Counted from the stretch's first letter, positions 37,742 to 47,596 are shown. The stretch is 64,000 nt of DNA from Pseudomonas sp. QTF5 (GCF_000512695.2 NZ_AZRW02000008.1:1-64000), one strand, 5' to 3'. The notes: a model not told the origin generated them from the sequence alone. Program-made: numbers and translations.

Positions 37742-37771
37742 TGTGCCTGCCCTTCAGGCGCACTTTTTTCT
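37742..37771 (+). terminator. Terminator of phoB-phoR
   Basis: GTGCCTG and CAGGCGCAC form a stem with a bulge and CCCTT loop, followed by TTTTTTC, 58 bases past phoR. Confidence 0.75.
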
Positions 37772-37807
37772 TTCCTTTCGAATACACGGAACCCGCAAAA
37801 CTCCATC

Positions 37808-39148
37808 ATGGACCCTTCCCCTGGCTTGACCCTCGCGACACTCTTCGCCGATTTCGGCATGATTCTTTTTGCTCTGATCCTGGTTTTGCTCAACGGCTTT
37901 TTCGTTGCGGCGGAATTTGCCATGGTCAAATTGCGCTCGACCCGGGTCGAAGCCATCGCAGAACAGCACGGCTGGCGCGGGCACATCCTGCGCACCGTGC
38001 ACAGTCAGCTCGATGCTTACCTGTCGGCGTGCCAATTGGGTATCACCCTCGCCTCCCTGGGCCTTGGTTGGGTCGGTGAGCCGGCATTCGCACACATTCT
38101 CGAGCCGGTGCTCGAAGCGGTCGGCGTACAGTCCGCTGAAGTGGTCAAGGGCGTGTCGTTCTTCACGGCGTTCTTTATCATTTCCTACCTGCACATCGTG
38201 GTCGGCGAACTGGCCCCGAAATCCTGGGCCATCCGCAAACCCGAGCTCCTGTCGCTTTGGACGGCTGTGCCGCTGTACCTGTTCTACTGGACCATGTACC
38301 CGGCCATTTACCTGCTCAACGCCAGCGCCAACCAGATCCTGCGGATCGCCGGCCAGGGTGAACCCGGCCCGCATCACGAGCACCATTACAGCCGTGAAGA
38401 ACTGAAACTGATCCTGCACTCCAGCCGTGGCCAGGACCCGAGCGACCAAGGCATGCGCGTACTGGCCTCGGCGGTGGAAATGGGCGAGCTGGAAGTGGTC
38501 GACTGGGCCAACTCCCGGGAAGACCTGGTGACGCTGGAGTTCAACGCGCCGCTCAAGGAAATTCTGGCGATGTTTCGTCGCCACAAGTTCAGCCGCTACC
38601 CGGTGTATGACAGCGAGCGCCAGGAGTTCGTCGGCCTGCTGCACATCAAGGATTTGCTACTGGAACTCGCGGCTCTGGATCACATTCCCGAGTCGTTCAA
38701 CCTCGCCGAACTGACCCGGCCGCTGGAGCGCGTGTCTCGCCACATGCCGCTGTCACAGTTGCTGGAACAGTTCCGCAAGGGCGGTTCGCATTTCGCTGTG
38801 GTCGAGGAAGCCGACGGCAACATCATCGGCTACCTGACCATGGAAGACGTGCTGGAAGTGCTGGTGGGCGACATTCAGGATGAACACCGCAAGGCTGAAC
38901 GCGGGATCCTCGCGTATCAGCCAGGCAAACTGTTGGTGCGCGGCGATACGCCGCTGTTCAAGGTGGAACGCCTGCTGGGCATCGACCTGGACCACATCGA
39001 AGCCGAAACCCTCGCCGGGCTGGTCTACGAAACCCTGAAACGGGTGCCGGAAGAGGAAGAAGTGCTGGAGGTCGAAGGCTTGCGGATCATCATCAAGAAG
39101 ATGAAAGGGCCGAAGATTGTTTTGGCCAAGGTGTTGATGCTGGACTAA
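37808..39148 (+). CDS. CNNM/CorC-type membrane protein with CBS pair (hemolysin family)
   Basis: A 446-residue protein with an N-terminal DUF21 (CNNM) membrane domain of about four helices (about 15-180), two CBS domains (about 215-335) and a C-terminal CorC_HlyC domain (about 350-440). Proteins of this build are linked to magnesium or cobalt efflux; they are often annotated as hemolysins without evidence. The same gene lies next to phoR in P. aeruginosa. Confidence 0.9.
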   Translation: MDPSPGLTLATLFADFGMILFALILVLLNGFFVAAEFAMVKLRSTRVEAIAEQHGWRGHILRTVHSQLDAYLSACQLGITLASLGLGWVGEPAFAHILEPVLEAVGVQSAEVVKGVSFFTAFFIISYLHIVVGELAPKSWAIRKPELLSLWTAVPLYLFYWTMYPAIYLLNASANQILRIAGQGEPGPHHEHHYSREELKLILHSSRGQDPSDQGMRVLASAVEMGELEVVDWANSREDLVTLEFNAPLKEILAMFRRHKFSRYPVYDSERQEFVGLLHIKDLLLELAALDHIPESFNLAELTRPLERVSRHMPLSQLLEQFRKGGSHFAVVEEADGNIIGYLTMEDVLEVLVGDIQDEHRKAERGILAYQPGKLLVRGDTPLFKVERLLGIDLDHIEAETLAGLVYETLKRVPEEEEVLEVEGLRIIIKKMKGPKIVLAKVLMLD

Positions 39149-39176
39149 GCGATCCCGACCGGATCCGTGTTGATCC

Positions 39177-39270
39177 CTTCGCGAGCAAGCCCGCTCCCAC
39201 TTTTGATCGGTGTCGAACCCTATTTATGTGATCGACGCATAACAAGTGTGGGAGCGGGCTTGCTCGCGAA
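39177..39270 (+). repeat. REPIN
   Basis: Two inverted REP arms (CTTCGCGAGCAAGCCCGCTCC and reverse) with a 50-base spacer between two convergent genes. Confidence 0.9.
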
Positions 39271-39291
39271 TGCGTCAGACCAGACAACCCA

Positions 39292-40188
39292 TCACTGCTT
39301 GCCCAACGCAAAGTTGGGCAACGCGCCTACCGCTTGATTGAACTGGTACGGAATCGACACCAGCCCCAACCCGGTATTGCGCTGCACCACGAAGTGCAGG
39401 TGCGGGCCGCTGCTGTTGCCGGTGTTGCCCGACAGCGCCAGCGCACTGCCCACCGTCACTCGCTGACCTTCCCGTACGCTGACCGAACCTTTCTTGAGGT
39501 GCAGGTACACGCCCATGGTCCCGTCATCGTGCAATACCCGCACGAAGTTGCCCGACGGATCATTGCCGCGCCCGGTCTGGCCATTCTCGGTTTTCACCAC
39601 CATCCCGCCGCGCGCCGCGATGATCGGCGTGCCTTCGGGCATGGCGATGTCCATCGCATAACGGTTCTTCGGCCCATAGTGGCTGTATTGGCCATTGGCG
39701 CCCTGACTCAGCCGAAACGGCCCACCGCGCCAGGGCAACGGATATCGATAGGCCATGGCGGCCCCTGCGGGATCGCCCAGGGAATATTCGAACCTTGGGG
39801 TATACATCAGCGGCCTTCCGGCCTTCGTCGCCTTGAGCAGCGCCAGACGAATGTTACTGCGCGCCGGCAGAACCCGCCGGATCGGTCGGCTCGGCGCGCC
39901 GCTGACGTTACTCAGCCCGGCAAAACTCAGTTCGATCTCGACCGGCGCATACAGATCGTTGCGCACGAACACACTGTCCATGCCCCTCTGCTTCTTGATA
40001 TCGAGGTACACCTGCCGCTCAAGACGCTCGACCATCCGGTCCCGAAAAACGAACACCTTCGCGCCTTTGGTGGGGCGGTCGCTGTAAGAGACCACGCCAC
40101 TGGCGTCGGTGGAGCGGTAAATCGTCATGGCCACTGCAGAGGTGGAGGCTATGAACAGACCACAGAAAAACAGCAGGCGCGCGAGCAT
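39292..40188 (-). CDS. M23 family metallopeptidase
   Basis: A 298-residue protein with a signal peptide (hydrophobic core RLLFFCGLFIAS, cut near TSAVA). The C-terminal LytM domain (about 170-285) has the zinc histidines and aspartate in HYGPKNRYAMDIAMPEG and the HxH motif GPHLHFVV. Such enzymes cut peptidoglycan cross-links or help divisome remodelling. An N-terminal region before it may be a DUF-type beta domain (SDRPTKGAKVFVFRD). I chose the ATG at 40188; a TTG two codons earlier is also open. Confidence 0.88.
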   Translation of the reverse strand: MLARLLFFCGLFIASTSAVAMTIYRSTDASGVVSYSDRPTKGAKVFVFRDRMVERLERQVYLDIKKQRGMDSVFVRNDLYAPVEIELSFAGLSNVSGAPSRPIRRVLPARSNIRLALLKATKAGRPLMYTPRFEYSLGDPAGAAMAYRYPLPWRGGPFRLSQGANGQYSHYGPKNRYAMDIAMPEGTPIIAARGGMVVKTENGQTGRGNDPSGNFVRVLHDDGTMGVYLHLKKGSVSVREGQRVTVGSALALSGNTGNSSGPHLHFVVQRNTGLGLVSIPYQFNQAVGALPNFALGKQ

Positions 40189-40307
40189 GGGCAAAATTCT
40201 GTCGAGTAAGGCCTGGGGAGGAGCCTAGCAGCTGAAATGGACCAGCGTAGTCGGCAGATGTTTCAAGATGGGCGGTTCAGGGAGATGTGTGGTGAATGTG
40301 ATGGCCC

Positions 40308-40374
40308 CTTCGCGAGCAAGCCCGCTCCCACATTGGAATGCACTCCAATGTGGGAGCGGGCTTGCTCGCGAAGG
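40308..40374 (+). repeat. REPIN with perfect long arms
   Basis: Two 31-base arms are perfect inverted copies with only a 6-base loop, forming a very stable hairpin. It lies between two minus-strand genes, so it may also end or stabilise a transcript. Confidence 0.9.
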
Positions 40375-40397
40375 CGGACTAACAGGCGACGCCGGGC

Positions 40398-41348
40398 TTA
40401 CGCACCCGGTACGAAATGCTTCTGCGCCGTGCCACGGGCGATCAGGCGGGAGATGTAGTCGAGCTTCTGCGCATCCTGGTCGACAAAGCGGAAGGTCAGT
40501 TGCAGCCAGTCGCTGTCGGGCTTCGGCTCGTGGGCGACGATGGCGTGCAGGTAGCCGTTGAGACGGGCAATTTCAGCGTTGTCGCCCTGCTCCAGGTCGA
40601 GCACGGCGCTGTCGAGAACTTGCGGCAGCGTGTCGGTGCGCTTCACCACCAGCAGCGCTTCCTTGATGCTCAAGGCCTTGATCACGCATTGCTGAGTGCC
40701 GCTGGGCAGGCGCAGTTGGCCCTGACCACGACCACCAGCAGGCGCTGCGGAGGCAGCAGGCGCCTTGACCGGCGGGCTGTTAAGCAGGCCGCGAGACGGT
40801 GCGGTAGCCGGGGCTGGTGCGGCGGCGGCAGGTTTGGCGAACGGGTTGACCGGTGCCGCCGATGGCGCGTTCAGCGCTGCCTTGCCGCCAGTGAGTGCGC
40901 TGAGGGAATCGTTGCCGAACGCCGAATTCATTTTGGTCGGCGCGCTGTTCATCAAGGTGTCGAGCTTGCCGACCTTGTTCAGTGCCTGCTTGACCTTGGT
41001 CAGCAGTTGCTCGTTGGTGAACGGCTTGCTGACGTAGCCGGAAACCCCGGCCTGAATTGCCTGGACGACGTTCTCTTTATCGCCACGGCTGGTCACCATC
41101 ACGAACGGCATGGTCTTGAGATTGTCCTGCTCGCGGCACCAGGTCAGCAGTTCCAGACCAGACATTTCCGGCATTTCCCAGTCGCACAGAACCAGGTCGA
41201 ACGCTTCTTTGGCCAGCATGGCCTGGGCCTTTTTGCCGTTGACTGCATCTTCGGTCCGGATCCCCGGGAAGTAGTTGCGCAGGCACTTCTTCACCAGGTC
41301 ACGAATGAACGACGCATCGTCCACGACCAACACACTGATCTTGCTCAT
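40398..41348 (-). CDS. Response regulator with C-terminal uncharacterised domain
   Basis: A 316-residue protein with an N-terminal CheY-like receiver domain (about 1-120). Acidic residues VVDDASF, the phosphorylated aspartate near residue 56 (VLCDWEMPEM) and the KPF lysine are present. A flexible Ala/Pro linker (about 165-205) leads to a C-terminal domain of about 100 residues, possibly PilZ-like or protein-binding. The partner kinase is unknown. The gene is next to phoU in P. aeruginosa too. Confidence 0.88.
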   Translation of the reverse strand: MSKISVLVVDDASFIRDLVKKCLRNYFPGIRTEDAVNGKKAQAMLAKEAFDLVLCDWEMPEMSGLELLTWCREQDNLKTMPFVMVTSRGDKENVVQAIQAGVSGYVSKPFTNEQLLTKVKQALNKVGKLDTLMNSAPTKMNSAFGNDSLSALTGGKAALNAPSAAPVNPFAKPAAAAPAPATAPSRGLLNSPPVKAPAASAAPAGGRGQGQLRLPSGTQQCVIKALSIKEALLVVKRTDTLPQVLDSAVLDLEQGDNAEIARLNGYLHAIVAHEPKPDSDWLQLTFRFVDQDAQKLDYISRLIARGTAQKHFVPGA

Positions 41349-41479
41349 CCAACACCCCTTTTAAAATCCCGGCAAGCATAACGCTGGCTGATGGCACTTT
41401 GCCAAAACTCTTCAGTCACGCCGGGACTTTTCGTTCGCGGGTGCTGCTTTTCTATTCGGTTTTTCAATTCGGCTGCAAA

Positions 41480-41515
41480 CAAAAACGCCCGGCCAAAAGG
41501 CCGGGCGCTTTTCTT
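41480..41515 (-). terminator. Terminator of phoU
   Basis: AAGCGCCCGGCC and GGCCGGGCGTTTTT form a perfect stem with AAAA loop on the minus strand, 9 bases beyond the phoU stop. Confidence 0.9.
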
Positions 41516-41523
41516 GGGCAATC

Positions 41524-42285
41524 TTACTTATCGTCAGCTTTGCCCGGAACATTAGCGGTTTCGGCACTTGTGCCTTCAACTTCTTCCTTCATGCGCTTGA
41601 GGCCCAGGTGACGCACGTCGGTGCCGCGCACCAGGTAAATCACCAGTTCCGAGATGTTGCGCGCATGGTCTCCGATCCGCTCCAGGGAACGCAGCACCCA
41701 GATAATGCTCAAGACCCGCGAGATAGAGCGCGGGTCTTCCATCATGTAGGTGGCGAGTTCACGCAGTGCGGTCTTGTATTCGCGGTCGATGATCTTGTCG
41801 TATTGCGCCACCGATAACGCCAGGTCGGCGTCGAAGCGGGCAAACGCATCAAGGGCATCGCGAACCATGTTGCGCACCTGGTCGCCAATGTGGCGAACCT
41901 CGACGTAACCGCGCGGGGCTTCGCCTTCTTCGCACAACTGGATGGCGCGACGAGCGATCTTGGTGGCTTCATCGCCGATGCGCTCCAGGTCGATCACCGA
42001 TTTGGAGATGCTGATGATCAAACGCAAGTCCGACGCCGCCGGCTGACGACGGGCCAGAATGCGCAGGCATTCTTCGTCGATGTTGCGTTCCATCTGGTTG
42101 ATCTGATCGTCGATCTCGCGCACTTGCTGGGCCAGGCCGGAGTCGGCCTCGATCAGCGCGGTGACCGCGTCGTTGACCTGCTTCTCGACCAGCCCGCCCA
42201 TGGCCAGGAGGTGGCTGCGCACTTCCTCGAGCTCAGCATTGAACTGCTGGGAGATGTGATGGGTAAGGCCTTCTTTACTAATCAT
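41524..42285 (-). CDS. phoU: Phosphate-specific transport accessory protein PhoU
   Basis: A 253-residue helical protein of two PhoU repeats with the metal-binding patterns ExxxD (for example REIDDQINQME and EYKTALRELATYMMED). PhoU links PstSCAB to PhoR and damps the phosphate response. Seventy-two bases separate it from pstB on the same strand, so it is probably the last gene of the pst operon. Confidence 0.96.
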   Translation of the reverse strand: MISKEGLTHHISQQFNAELEEVRSHLLAMGGLVEKQVNDAVTALIEADSGLAQQVREIDDQINQMERNIDEECLRILARRQPAASDLRLIISISKSVIDLERIGDEATKIARRAIQLCEEGEAPRGYVEVRHIGDQVRNMVRDALDAFARFDADLALSVAQYDKIIDREYKTALRELATYMMEDPRSISRVLSIIWVLRSLERIGDHARNISELVIYLVRGTDVRHLGLKRMKEEVEGTSAETANVPGKADDK

Positions 42286-42357
42286 GTTGGCGTCCTTGGA
42301 GCGTCCGGTAAGGTGCGGTGGGCCGCAGCGTCAGTTCAGTGAACAACCAACCGCTTG

Positions 42358-43191
42358 CTAGCCGTAGCGACCGGTGATGTAGTCTTCGGTCTGCTTCTTC
42401 GCCGGATTGGTGAACAGGGTATCGGTGTCGCCGAATTCCACCAGTTTGCCCATGTACATGAACGCCGTGTAGTCGGAAACCCGCGCGGCCTGTTGCATGT
42501 TGTGGGTCACGATAACAATGGTGAACTTGGATTTCAGTTCGTAGATCAGCTCTTCGACTTTCAGCGTGGAGATCGGGTCGAGTGCCGAGCACGGTTCGTC
42601 GAGCAGCAGCACTTCCGGCTCCACGGCGATGGTGCGGGCAATCACCAGACGTTGCTGCTGACCACCAGACAGGCCGAGTGCCGACTCGTGCAGACGGTCT
42701 TTGACCTCATCCCACAGCGCCGCGCCTTTCAACGCCCACTCGACGGCTTCGTCGAGGATGCGTTTCTTGTTGATGCCCTGGATGCGCAGACCGTAAACCA
42801 CGTTCTCGTAGATGGTTTTCGGGAACGGGTTCGGCTTCTGGAACACCATGCCGACCCGGCGACGCAGCTCGGCCACGTCTTCGCCCTTGCGGTAGATGTT
42901 GTTGCCGTAGAGGTTGATCGCGCCTTCGACACGGCAGCCGTCCACCAGGTCGTTCATGCGGTTGAAGGTGCGCAGCAGCGTGGATTTGCCGCAGCCGGAC
43001 GGGCCGATGAAGGCGGTCACGCGCTGTTTCGGGATGTTCATGCTGACGTCGAACAGCGCTTGTTTGTCGCCGTAGAACAGGCTCAGGCCCGGTACTTCGA
43101 TGGCCACGGTTTCCTGCTCGAGGCTCAGGCTCTGTTTGTCGCGGCCCAGGGCCGACATGTTGATGCCGTGAGTGTGTGCTTCGTGCTGCAT
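42358..43191 (-). CDS. pstB: Phosphate ABC transporter ATP-binding protein
   Basis: A 277-residue ATPase with Walker [16 protein letters not shown], signature LSGGQQQRL and Walker [14 protein letters not shown]. It drives high-affinity phosphate import with PstS, PstC and PstA. The gap to pstA (186 bases) holds a REPIN, unusual inside an operon. Confidence 0.97.
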   Translation of the reverse strand: MQHEAHTHGINMSALGRDKQSLSLEQETVAIEVPGLSLFYGDKQALFDVSMNIPKQRVTAFIGPSGCGKSTLLRTFNRMNDLVDGCRVEGAINLYGNNIYRKGEDVAELRRRVGMVFQKPNPFPKTIYENVVYGLRIQGINKKRILDEAVEWALKGAALWDEVKDRLHESALGLSGGQQQRLVIARTIAVEPEVLLLDEPCSALDPISTLKVEELIYELKSKFTIVIVTHNMQQAARVSDYTAFMYMGKLVEFGDTDTLFTNPAKKQTEDYITGRYG

Positions 43192-43271
43192 GGGAGGCTC
43201 CCTGTGCTAACAAATTCGGTTCGGAACGCTTATGGCGGTTCCAATCAATATTCCGGCAGACGCAAATCAAT

Positions 43272-43359
43272 GTGGGAGCGGGCTTGCTCGCGAAGAGGCC
43301 ATCACATTCGACATCAATGTTGCCTGACCCACCGCTTTCGCGAGCAAGCCCGCTCCCAC
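43272..43359 (+). repeat. REPIN between pstA and pstB
   Basis: Two inverted REP arms with a short spacer. It lies inside the pst operon and could change the relative mRNA level of pstB and phoU. Confidence 0.9.
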
Positions 43360-43377
43360 AAGGTCCGCGCCGACCTG

Positions 43378-45048
43378 TTAACTATCTAAAGCTTTGTATT
43401 TTTCGCGCAGATGGTTACGGATATAAACGGCCGACAGGTTCAATGTCGCGATCACCAGCACCAGCAGCAGCGCCGTGGCGTACACCAGCGGCCGCGCGGC
43501 TTCGACGTTCGGGCTCTGGAAGCCGACGTCATAAATGTGGAAGCCCAAGTGCATGATCTTCTGGTCCAGGTGCAAGTACGGGTAGTTGCCATCCAGCGGC
43601 AGAGACGGCGCCAGTTTCACCACACCTACCAGCATCAGCGGCGCCACTTCCCCGGCGGCACGGGCCACGGCGAGGATCATGCCGGTCATCATCGCCGGGC
43701 TGGCCATCGGCAGCACAATTTTCCACAAGGTTTCTGCCTTGGTTGCGCCGAGGGCCAACGAGCCTTCGCGCACAGTGCGAGGAATCCGCGCCAGGCCTTC
43801 TTCAGTGGCCACGATAACCACCGGCACCGCCAGCAGCGCCAGGGTCAGCGAGGCCCAGAGCAGGCCCGGCGTACCAAAGGTCGGTGCCGGCAGTGCTTCA
43901 GGGAAGAACAACCGGTCGACCGAACCGCCGAGCACGTAGACGAAGAAGCCCAAACCAAACACGCCGTAAACAATGGCCGGAACACCCGCCAGGTTGTTCA
44001 CCGCGATGCGGATCAGCCGCGTCATCGGTCCTTGCCGTGCATATTCACGCAGGTAGACCGCCGCCAGCACGCCGAACGGCGTCACGATCATCGCCATGAT
44101 CAACGTCATCATCACGGTGCCGAAAATCGCCGGGAAAATCCCGCCTTCGGTGTTGGCTTCACGCGGGTCATCACTGAGGAATTCCCAGACCTTGCTGAAG
44201 TAGAAGCCGATCTTGGTGAAGGTGCCCATGGCGTTCGGCTGGTAGGCGTGAACCACTTTACCGATGCCGATTTCGACTTCTTTGCCGTTCGCGTCGCGAG
44301 CGGTCAGGCTGTCGCGGTTGAACTGAGCGTGGAGATCATTCAGACGCGCTTCGATTTCCTGATAGCGGGCATTCAGCTCGGCGCGCTCGGACTCCAGGTC
44401 CGCTTGTGCGGCAGCGTCGAGACGGCCGGCCAGCTCCAGTTTGCGACCGTGCAGACGCACACGTTCGAGACCGGCGTTGATCGCGCCGATGTCGGTTTTT
44501 TCCAGGCTCTTGAGCTGTGCGGCGAGCTGGTTGACGCGATCGACACGCGCCTGCAACTCAGGCCATGCGGCCTCGCCTTCAGCGATGACCTTGCCATCCT
44601 GTTTGACGTTGACCAGGTAGCCGTAGAAGTTGCCCCACTCACGACGCTCAATGGCCATCAGCTCAGGCGGAGTTTTCTGGTTGGTCAGCCACTCGCCGAC
44701 AATCCAGGTGAAATCGGTGCCGTTCAGATCACGGTTGCCGACCTTGATCAGCTCGCGGGTCATGAACTCCGGGCCCTGATCGGGCACCGGCAGGCCAGCG
44801 CTTTTCAGGCGCTCGCGTGGCACTTCTTCCTTCTGCACCACTTCGCCGATGACGAGGTGGTTGGCTTGGCCCGGCACGTCGTAACTGGCGTGGACCAGGT
44901 CCGCCGGCCAGAAGTGACCCAGACCGCGCACGGCAATCACCGCCAGCAGGCCAATGGTCATGATGACCGCAATGGACACCGCGCCACCGCTGATCCAGAC
45001 GCCGGGGGCGCCGCTCTTGAACCATCCATTCAGGGAGTTCTGTTTCAC
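43378..45048 (-). CDS. pstA: Phosphate ABC transporter permease PstA
   Basis: A 556-residue inner-membrane subunit. It is much longer than the E. coli protein (about 296). A single N-terminal membrane segment is followed by a large insert (about 60-270), with Glu/Arg-rich coiled-coil-like stretches at about 165-245. The permease domain of five or six segments follows, with the EAA-type motif LGATKAETLWKIVLP. This long form is usual in Pseudomonas. It starts with GTG, 15 bases after pstC. Confidence 0.93.
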   Translation of the reverse strand: MKQNSLNGWFKSGAPGVWISGGAVSIAVIMTIGLLAVIAVRGLGHFWPADLVHASYDVPGQANHLVIGEVVQKEEVPRERLKSAGLPVPDQGPEFMTRELIKVGNRDLNGTDFTWIVGEWLTNQKTPPELMAIERREWGNFYGYLVNVKQDGKVIAEGEAAWPELQARVDRVNQLAAQLKSLEKTDIGAINAGLERVRLHGRKLELAGRLDAAAQADLESERAELNARYQEIEARLNDLHAQFNRDSLTARDANGKEVEIGIGKVVHAYQPNAMGTFTKIGFYFSKVWEFLSDDPREANTEGGIFPAIFGTVMMTLIMAMIVTPFGVLAAVYLREYARQGPMTRLIRIAVNNLAGVPAIVYGVFGLGFFVYVLGGSVDRLFFPEALPAPTFGTPGLLWASLTLALLAVPVVIVATEEGLARIPRTVREGSLALGATKAETLWKIVLPMASPAMMTGMILAVARAAGEVAPLMLVGVVKLAPSLPLDGNYPYLHLDQKIMHLGFHIYDVGFQSPNVEAARPLVYATALLLVLVIATLNLSAVYIRNHLREKYKALDS

Positions 45049-45063
45049 AGACTTCTACCTTTC

Positions 45064-47346
45064 TTAAAGCGACGAGTATTTCTTGCGCAGACGCTGACGA
45101 ATCAGTTCCGCGAGGGTGTTCATGACGAAGGTGAACAACAGCAGCACCAGCGCCGAGAGGAACAGCACGCGGTAGTGGCTGCCGCCAACTTCCGATTCGG
45201 GCATTTCCACTGCGACGTTGGCCGCCAGGGTGCGCAGGCCTTCGAACAGGTTCATTTCCATGACCGGGGTGTTACCGGTGGCCATCAGCACGATCATGGT
45301 TTCACCGACCGCACGGCCCATGCCGATCATCAGTGCCGAGAAGATGCCCGGGCTGGCGGTGAGGATCACCACGCGAGTCATGGTCTGCCACGGCGTGGCA
45401 CCGAGGGCCAGGGAGCCCAGGGTCAGGCCACGAGGCACGCTGAACACGGCGTCTTCGGCGATCGAGTAGATGTTGGGAATCACCGCGAAACCCATGGCCA
45501 GACCAACCACCAGAGCGTTGCGCTGGTCGTAGGTAATGCCCAGATCGTGGGAGATCCACATGCGCATGTCGCCGCCGAAGAACCAGGTTTCCATGTACGG
45601 GCTCATGTACAGCGACAACCAGCCCACAAACAGAATCACCGGGATCAGGATCGCGCTTTCCCAGCCGTCCGGCACTTTCAGGCGGATGGACTCAGGCAGG
45701 CGACTGAAGACGAAACCCGCCACCAGAATGCCGATCGGCAGGAGCATCAGCAGACTGAAGATGCCGGGCAAATGCCCTTCGACATAAGGTGCGAGGAACA
45801 GGCCGGCGAAGAAGCCGAGGATCACCGTCGGCATCGCTTCCATCAGCTCGATCACCGGCTTGACCTTGCGACGCATGCCCGGAGCCATGAAGTACGCGGT
45901 GTAGATCGCGGCGGCCACGGCCAGTGGCGCGGCCAGCAGCATCGCGTAGAACGCAGCTTTCAGGGTACCGAAGGTCAGCGGCGAGAGGCTCAGTTTGGGT
46001 TCGAAGTCGGTGTTGGCCGCGGTCGACTGCCAGACGTATTTAGGCTCGTCGTAGTTCTCGTACCAGACCTTGCTCCACAACGCGCTCCACGAGACTTCCG
46101 GGTGCGGGTTGTCGAGCAGCAACGGTTGCAGCTTGCCGCCCTGCTCCACGATCACGCGGTTGGCCCGTGGCGACATGCCGAAAAGGCCTTGGCCGTCGAC
46201 CACCTGGTCTACCAGCAAAGTGCGGTGAGCGGTGCTGTGGAACACGCCGAGTTTGCCGGACGCATCGAGGGCAACGAAGCCTTTACGACGTTCTTCGGCG
46301 GTGATTTCAACGATCGGCTCAGAGCCCATCTGGAAGGTACGAATCTGCTTCAGACGCTGCTCGCCATCCGGGTCGCGAGCCATGAACCATTGGGCGAGAC
46401 CGCCCTTGGAGTCACCGACGATCAGTGAGATGCCGCCCAACAGTTGTGTAATAGCGGTTACTTCGGCATTACCGTCTTCAAGCAACTTGTAGCGCCCGTT
46501 AAGGCTCTTGTCGCGCAGACTGAAAACATCGGCCTGAGCGCGACCATTGACCACATACAACCACTGCTGACGCGGGTCGATGAAGATGTTCTTCACCGGC
46601 TCGGTCATTTGCGGCAGCTCAACGCGCTTCTGCTCGTTGGTGACTTCGCCGGTCATCATGTTTTCTTCGCTGGTCAGCGACAGGACATGCAACTGCGCGG
46701 CTGTGGAGCCGGCCAGCAGCAGGGTCGAATCGGCAGCGTTGAGGCTGACGTGCTCCAGAGCGCCGCCCGCCTCGTTCAGCACGATTGGCGTTTCGCCGTA
46801 CGGGTATTCGATGGCCGGCGAGATGGTTTTCTTGCCGTCCGGATAGCTGACTTTATACGTGTGACGGAACACCAGTGCCTGACCGTTGGACAAACCCACC
46901 GCCACCAATGGCTGGCCAGGTTGATCTTCACCGATGGAGGTCACGCTGGTGCCGGCTGGAATCGGCAGGTCGACGCGGCGCAGCTCGGCGCCAGTGTCGA
47001 TATCAAAGAACAATGCCTGGCCCTTGTCGGAAACCCGCATGGCGACCTGGTTCTGCTCTTCGAGGGAGATCATCAGCGGCTTGCCGGCGTCTTGCATCCA
47101 GGCGGGCGTGATGGCGTCTTTGGCGGTCAGGTCAGCACCCTGGAACAGCGGCGCAACGACGTAACCGAGGAAGAAAAAGATCAGGGTGATTGCGCCCAGA
47201 ACGGCGAGGCCGCCGACGAGGACGTACCAGCGGGTCAGGCGATCTTTCAGCGCACGAATACGGCGCTTGCGTTGCAGCTCAGGCGTATTGAAGTCAATTC
47301 GCTTGGGGGGATTTGTAGTCATGGTGGAGTTGGCCAGATCATTCAT
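45064..47346 (-). CDS. pstC: Phosphate ABC transporter permease PstC
   Basis: A 760-residue long-form PstC. An N-terminal membrane segment (about 45-70) precedes a large periplasmic domain (about 75-450) and then the permease domain with the EAA-type motif LGATPWQTMTRVVIL. The large periplasmic domain is seen in Pseudomonas but not in E. coli. The ATG at 47346 is preceded by a Pho box. A GTG two codons earlier is also open. Confidence 0.93.
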   Translation of the reverse strand: MNDLANSTMTTNPPKRIDFNTPELQRKRRIRALKDRLTRWYVLVGGLAVLGAITLIFFFLGYVVAPLFQGADLTAKDAITPAWMQDAGKPLMISLEEQNQVAMRVSDKGQALFFDIDTGAELRRVDLPIPAGTSVTSIGEDQPGQPLVAVGLSNGQALVFRHTYKVSYPDGKKTISPAIEYPYGETPIVLNEAGGALEHVSLNAADSTLLLAGSTAAQLHVLSLTSEENMMTGEVTNEQKRVELPQMTEPVKNIFIDPRQQWLYVVNGRAQADVFSLRDKSLNGRYKLLEDGNAEVTAITQLLGGISLIVGDSKGGLAQWFMARDPDGEQRLKQIRTFQMGSEPIVEITAEERRKGFVALDASGKLGVFHSTAHRTLLVDQVVDGQGLFGMSPRANRVIVEQGGKLQPLLLDNPHPEVSWSALWSKVWYENYDEPKYVWQSTAANTDFEPKLSLSPLTFGTLKAAFYAMLLAAPLAVAAAIYTAYFMAPGMRRKVKPVIELMEAMPTVILGFFAGLFLAPYVEGHLPGIFSLLMLLPIGILVAGFVFSRLPESIRLKVPDGWESAILIPVILFVGWLSLYMSPYMETWFFGGDMRMWISHDLGITYDQRNALVVGLAMGFAVIPNIYSIAEDAVFSVPRGLTLGSLALGATPWQTMTRVVILTASPGIFSALMIGMGRAVGETMIVLMATGNTPVMEMNLFEGLRTLAANVAVEMPESEVGGSHYRVLFLSALVLLLFTFVMNTLAELIRQRLRKKYSSL

Positions 47347-47368
47347 TCGCACACCCTAGCGATCCTGT

Positions 47369-47386
47369 ATGACAGAAAGATGACAA
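47369..47386 (-). promoter_or_regulatory. Pho box upstream of pstC
   Basis: TTGTCAT CTTT CTGTCAT on the minus strand is an almost perfect PhoB site, 23 bases before pstC. It implies that pstCAB-phoU can be transcribed from its own PhoB-dependent promoter besides read-through from pstS. Confidence 0.85.
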
Positions 47387-47480
47387 TGCAGTGACGCAAC
47401 AAATCCGCCGCCTGTGGGAACTGGCAGTGGATCGAAAATTTGGGAGGGCCGGGTTGCCAGCGTGGCAACCCTGAGCCTTT

Positions 47481-47567
47481 GTAGGAGCGAAGCTTGCTCG
47501 CGAAGGCATCGCCTCGGTTCTCCCTTGAAAACGAGGCGATCCCTTCGCGGGCAAGCCTCGCTCCTAC
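47481..47567 (+). repeat. REPIN between pstS and pstC
   Basis: Inverted arms of the GTAGGAGCGAAGCTTGCTCGC type flank CATCGCCTCGGTT and its inverted copy. It lies between pstS and pstC together with a stem-loop at 47569-47591. Confidence 0.88.
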
Positions 47568-47568
47568 A

Positions 47569-47591
47569 GGTCCGGGTTTAGCCCGGACCTA
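47569..47591 (-). terminator. Stem-loop after pstS
   Basis: AGGTCCGGG and CCCGGACCT form a 9-bp stem six bases beyond the pstS stop codon. There is no clear T-run; it probably acts with the REPIN as an attenuating or stabilising structure. Confidence 0.5.
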
Positions 47592-47596
47592 CGGTT

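Noticed and set aside
43411..46428. 1005-codon plus-strand frame opposite pstA and pstC
   Set aside because: Antisense shadow of the pst genes, His/Gln-rich as such shadows often are; no family motif.
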